This document shows positions 61,729 through 64,000 of a DNA stretch of 64,000 nucleotides, piece by piece. The notes beneath the pieces were generated by a model. That model ran no database searches and had not been told where the DNA came from. It saw nothing but the letters and a program-made list of their open reading frames with translations. Positions within the stretch are counted from its first letter, which is position 1. The number at the start of each line of letters is the position of its first letter. The stretch is from Chryseobacterium sp. YIM B08800 (GTDB taxonomy: Bacteria; Bacteroidota; Bacteroidia; Flavobacteriales; Weeksellaceae): the NCBI RefSeq assembly GCF_026163565.1, contig NZ_JAPDKN010000002.1:62001-126000 (forward strand), read 5' to 3'. Made by a program: the position numbers and the translations under genes.

Positions 61729-62364
61729 TTAAATTAACCTTAATTTTTTATTTAAATCTTCATCATCAAACAGCAATGGTTTTTCTTCGGGAAGAATTAA
61801 ATTATCCAAATCATCTTTTAATACAAATTGATATTGTTCTTGCACAAAGTCCGAAATATTTTCGATTAAAATAATATCTTCTTTCGCAAAAGATTTGATG
61901 AATTCATTTCTCAAACCAATCTGAATCGCTCTTCTTTCCAATTTTACACCAAAAGGGTCGTGATCCGGATCCCACTGCAACCTCACAGAAGATTCTTTTA
62001 CTTGATTTTGCCATTCTTCTCTAGAAATTCCTAGTCGTTCATTGTATGAAGAATAAACAGCATTTTCAAGATATCTTTTAAAGGCGTCCATTTTTAAATG
62101 AATCGCTAAAACATATTCCTGACCTTCCTTTTTTCCCCAACCATTTCTATACATCATCCAAAGAAAATTAGGTTTTATCCAAGTCATTCTTTCCAGACTG
62201 AATGCGCCACCAAAATATTGATTTTTTACAGCAAATTCACCTATTTCTTTTCGATACGACTGATAAACAACGATTTTTTCATCATCATATTGAGCCATGA
62301 TGTGATGTCCTTCTTGAGGCCAATCTTGTAGTTGTTCTTTATATTTTTTTAATTTGATGTCCAT
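61729..62364 (-). CDS. DUF4291 domain-containing protein
   Basis: A 211-residue protein with the DUF4291 blocks IVVYQSYRKEIGEFAVKNQY, FSLERMTWIKPNFLWMMYRN and RLQWDPDHDPFGVKLERRAI. Function is not established. Its setting between a macro-domain protein and other ADP-ribose genes suggests an NAD or ADP-ribose role. Its ATG shares the T of the stop region of the macro gene (62,364), so translation is coupled. Confidence 0.88.
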   Translation of the reverse strand: MDIKLKKYKEQLQDWPQEGHHIMAQYDDEKIVVYQSYRKEIGEFAVKNQYFGGAFSLERMTWIKPNFLWMMYRNGWGKKEGQEYVLAIHLKMDAFKRYLENAVYSSYNERLGISREEWQNQVKESSVRLQWDPDHDPFGVKLERRAIQIGLRNEFIKSFAKEDIILIENISDFVQEQYQFVLKDDLDNLILPEEKPLLFDDEDLNKKLRLI

Positions 62365-63593
62365 TATATTTCTTCGAACGGCGTTATCATTTCCTCTTTT
62401 TTCGAGAGAATCGCAAAAACCACTCTTTTAAATTTATTTTTATACTTTCCGTGAAGATGCTTTTTAAATAATTCTGCAATTTCTTTTGGATCATTTTTAA
62501 AAACACCACATCCCCAAGCTCCTAAAATCAGGGTTTCATTTCCCTGATGTAAAGCCAAAGCCAACATTTTATCTGTTCTTACATCCATTGCGCCGAAAAT
62601 CTCGTGAACTCTTTCTGGTTCCTGACGTTTTACAACACCTGCATTCACCGCCGGAGACGTAATAAAATTACATAAAACGGCTTTTGGTAACAATTCGCCT
62701 TTATCTTTTCTGAAAACCGGAACTTTCGGGCTGTAAATCATCATATCGGTGTAGAAACAAGATTCCATTTCGCGATGAATTTTGTAATAATCCCAACCTT
62801 TAAGCAAAGTCTCATATAATCCAGAAGTTCTTGCCAGACTTTCTTCCTGAGCTTCAGCTCCGTTGATGAAACCTCCTCCCGGATTTTTTGCTGATGCGAA
62901 ATTCAGACACATGATCTTCTCCTGATCTTCCTCTTCAGCTAGTTTTAAAATTGCTTTTAAAGAACTGCATCTCCAGACTTCAAACTGAGTTTGAAAACCA
63001 GTTTCAGGAAGTTCATCTTTTGTCATTTCCGAAAGTTGTTCCGGCGAATATAAAATGGTTCCTTTTGTGGAAATTTCCAGTTCGTTTTCTATATTTATTT
63101 TTTCGTTGTGTTCGTTTATATAATATTTCTTGGCAAGGATTTCCAATGTATCTTTTGCCATTCCTTTATTTGTCATCGTTAGTTTTTTTATGTTTAGTAG
63201 TAAATTTTCTACATCCGCATTCGCAGGCTCTTTAAAATCTTTCCCCATAAATACTTTTGTCACTTTAATATTTCCTACAATTGCCTGATTAAAAGTATCC
63301 AATTCTTCCGAAGGAACCCATAATTCATTATGATTTTTGGCTCCGACATTTTGGGCAGGATATTTATTGATCTCTTCTTCCAACACTTCAAATTGGGTAA
63401 CAAAACCGAGATAATTTCCTCCTTCATCTCTGGCATTCCATTTTTCTGCAATCTCGGAAGCGTAATCTTCATTTAAAACGGGGTAGAAAATCGTTTGCCA
63501 TTCGAGTCTTGGAGGAAATTTTTTGAAATTGCTTTCAATAATTAAAATCATTTCTTTTTCTCCGACGGGTCTGTATAGTGTTTTTGTTTTCAT
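62364..63593 (-). CDS. Fusion: ADP-ribosylation/crystallin J1-like domain plus TIGR02452 PARG-type macro domain
   Basis: A 409-residue two-domain protein. Residues 1-120 (TLYRPVGEKEMILI, FPPRLEWQTIFYPVLNEDYA, HNELWVPSEELDTFN) match proteins annotated ADP-ribosylation/crystallin J1, of unknown activity. Residues about 140-409 are a microbial PARG-type macro domain: NFASAKNPGGGFINGAEA then QEESLARTSGLYETL, with the catalytic GGG (239-241) and QEE (249-251) seven residues apart, and GAWGCGVFKNDP near the end. This enzyme class cuts poly- or mono-ADP-ribose. Start 63,593 is the J1-domain start; upstream extension runs into a repeat. Confidence 0.9.
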   Translation of the reverse strand: MKTKTLYRPVGEKEMILIIESNFKKFPPRLEWQTIFYPVLNEDYASEIAEKWNARDEGGNYLGFVTQFEVLEEEINKYPAQNVGAKNHNELWVPSEELDTFNQAIVGNIKVTKVFMGKDFKEPANADVENLLLNIKKLTMTNKGMAKDTLEILAKKYYINEHNEKINIENELEISTKGTILYSPEQLSEMTKDELPETGFQTQFEVWRCSSLKAILKLAEEEDQEKIMCLNFASAKNPGGGFINGAEAQEESLARTSGLYETLLKGWDYYKIHREMESCFYTDMMIYSPKVPVFRKDKGELLPKAVLCNFITSPAVNAGVVKRQEPERVHEIFGAMDVRTDKMLALALHQGNETLILGAWGCGVFKNDPKEIAELFKKHLHGKYKNKFKRVVFAILSKKEEMITPFEEI

Positions 63594-63619
63594 GTTGTGT
63601 TTTTTTATTTTTAATTTTT

Positions 63620-63702
63620 TTAACGCAAAGTCCGCAAAGATTTTTTTTAAAACTTGATGTATATTTTTAAGTTCGCAAAGACGTTTCACTTAACTAAGAT
63701 CA
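63620..63702. repeat. Dispersed AACGCAAAG repeat, copy R3
   Basis: TTAACGCAAAGTCCGCAAAG, T-rich centre, GTTCGCAAAGACG, TTTCACTTAACTAAG. It lies just upstream of the fusion gene start. Confidence 0.75.
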
Positions 63703-63727
63703 CAAATAGTTTTCACGAGATTTGATT

Positions 63728-64000
63728 TCAATCAATTCTTTTAAAATCCTTTGAATAAGGCGAGTAAGATCCAAAAACCTGATCAAATTTTACTTTTATA
63801 TTTTCAATTTTAAATGTCTCATCCAATTGATCTAAGCAGGTTACCACCAGATTTTTCTTTTGAGCAACAACATAAGCTTCATCTAGTTTCAGCGCATAAT
63901 TCAACAAATCATAATCTAGATCTCCGAAACGTAAATCCTTTTGAAACTCATTAAAAGTACAGGTTTCTTCTTCATTATTTTTCAGATTTAATGATTTTTC
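63728..64000 (-). CDS. C-terminal part of an unidentified protein, cut by window edge
   Basis: An open frame on minus ends at TGA 63,728-63,730 and runs to the right edge (about 90 residues). Readable blocks are RFGDLDYDLLNYALKLDEAY, KKNLVVTCLDQLDE and VFGSYSPYSKDF. The style recalls the C-terminal end of adenylosuccinate-synthetase-like proteins that occur near NAD genes, but this is a weak impression. No start is in the window. Confidence 0.55.
   Translation of the reverse strand, partial: EKSLNLKNNEEETCTFNEFQKDLRFGDLDYDLLNYALKLDEAYVVAQKKNLVVTCLDQLDETFKIENIKVKFDQVFGSYSPYSKDFKRID

Noticed and set aside
1..64000. CRISPR array, prophage, IS or integrase
   Set aside because: No regular repeat-spacer array, no phage structural or transposase/integrase protein was seen on either strand.

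Overview
The window looks like a chromosome piece of a Flavobacteriia species, most probably Chryseobacterium or a close Weeksellaceae relative. This rests on protein content and style, not on a database search: low GC, a GLPGLI protein with TonB-type barrels, GG-leader Cys peptides, DUF4421/DUF3127/FeoB-associated proteins, a Bacteroidota-type dcw cluster without ddl or murF, and repeated matches to the Bacteroidota promoter pattern (TTG, about 20 nt, TAnnTTTG). No transposase, integrase, phage structural gene, rRNA or CRISPR array was found.

Layout. 0-2.9 kb: two tandem endonuclease/exonuclease/phosphatase genes (one cut by the window edge, one frameshifted), two small lipoproteins and a 50-residue GG-leader peptide. 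2.9-5.9 kb: GH3-like protein, bacilliredoxin, a possible small RNA unit, YqeY. 6-22.9 kb: the division and wall cluster, all on minus: mraZ, rsmH, ftsL, ftsI, murE, a four-helix-bundle gene, mraY, murD, ftsW, murG, murC, ftsQ, ftsA, ftsZ. Three TGG-type boxes fit MraZ autoregulation, and nearly every spacer holds a hairpin-forming repeat. 23.2-25.2 kb: alpha/beta hydrolase, engB, an ElaA-like acetyltransferase.

25.2-35.1 kb is an accessory region. Two large exported repeat proteins and a TPR-AraC regulator sit among four copies of one operator-promoter module (24-nt CCGG-centred palindrome, 8 nt, TTG, 20 nt, TAnnTT), all on minus and with exactly the same spacing, plus recurring hairpins of two types. 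Two modules have a large gene behind them; two drive only a tiny ORF or a predicted 45-nt RNA. This is the clearest candidate here for an undescribed arrangement.

35.3-52 kb is mostly ordinary: three tRNAs (Leu-TAA, Gly-GCC, Leu-TAG), DUF3127, aat, a DMT transporter, a TPR protein, a phosphohexomutase, DUF4421, a ParE-type toxin-antitoxin pair, feoA/feoB with a small Cys-rich partner, GLPGLI, an FkbM methyltransferase, a 184-bp inverted-repeat element, DinB, a large TonB-type barrel and a JmjC/cupin protein.

52-64 kb is a near-continuous minus-strand NAD+/ADP-ribose island: RNA 2'-phosphotransferase (KptA), a DUF6794 protein, two tandem ADP-ribosylglycohydrolases, Sir2, NadR, a frameshifted TonB receptor, DUF2971, DUF4291, a fused ADP-ribosylation/crystallin-J1 plus PARG-type macro protein, and a cut gene at the right edge. 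Short overlaps imply co-transcription. Together they could import or salvage nicotinamide riboside, make NAD+, use it, and remove ADP-ribose or RNA 2'-phosphate. Three genes in the window appear broken (frameshifts near 856 and 59,245; nonsense codon at 52,744), from decay or base-call error.
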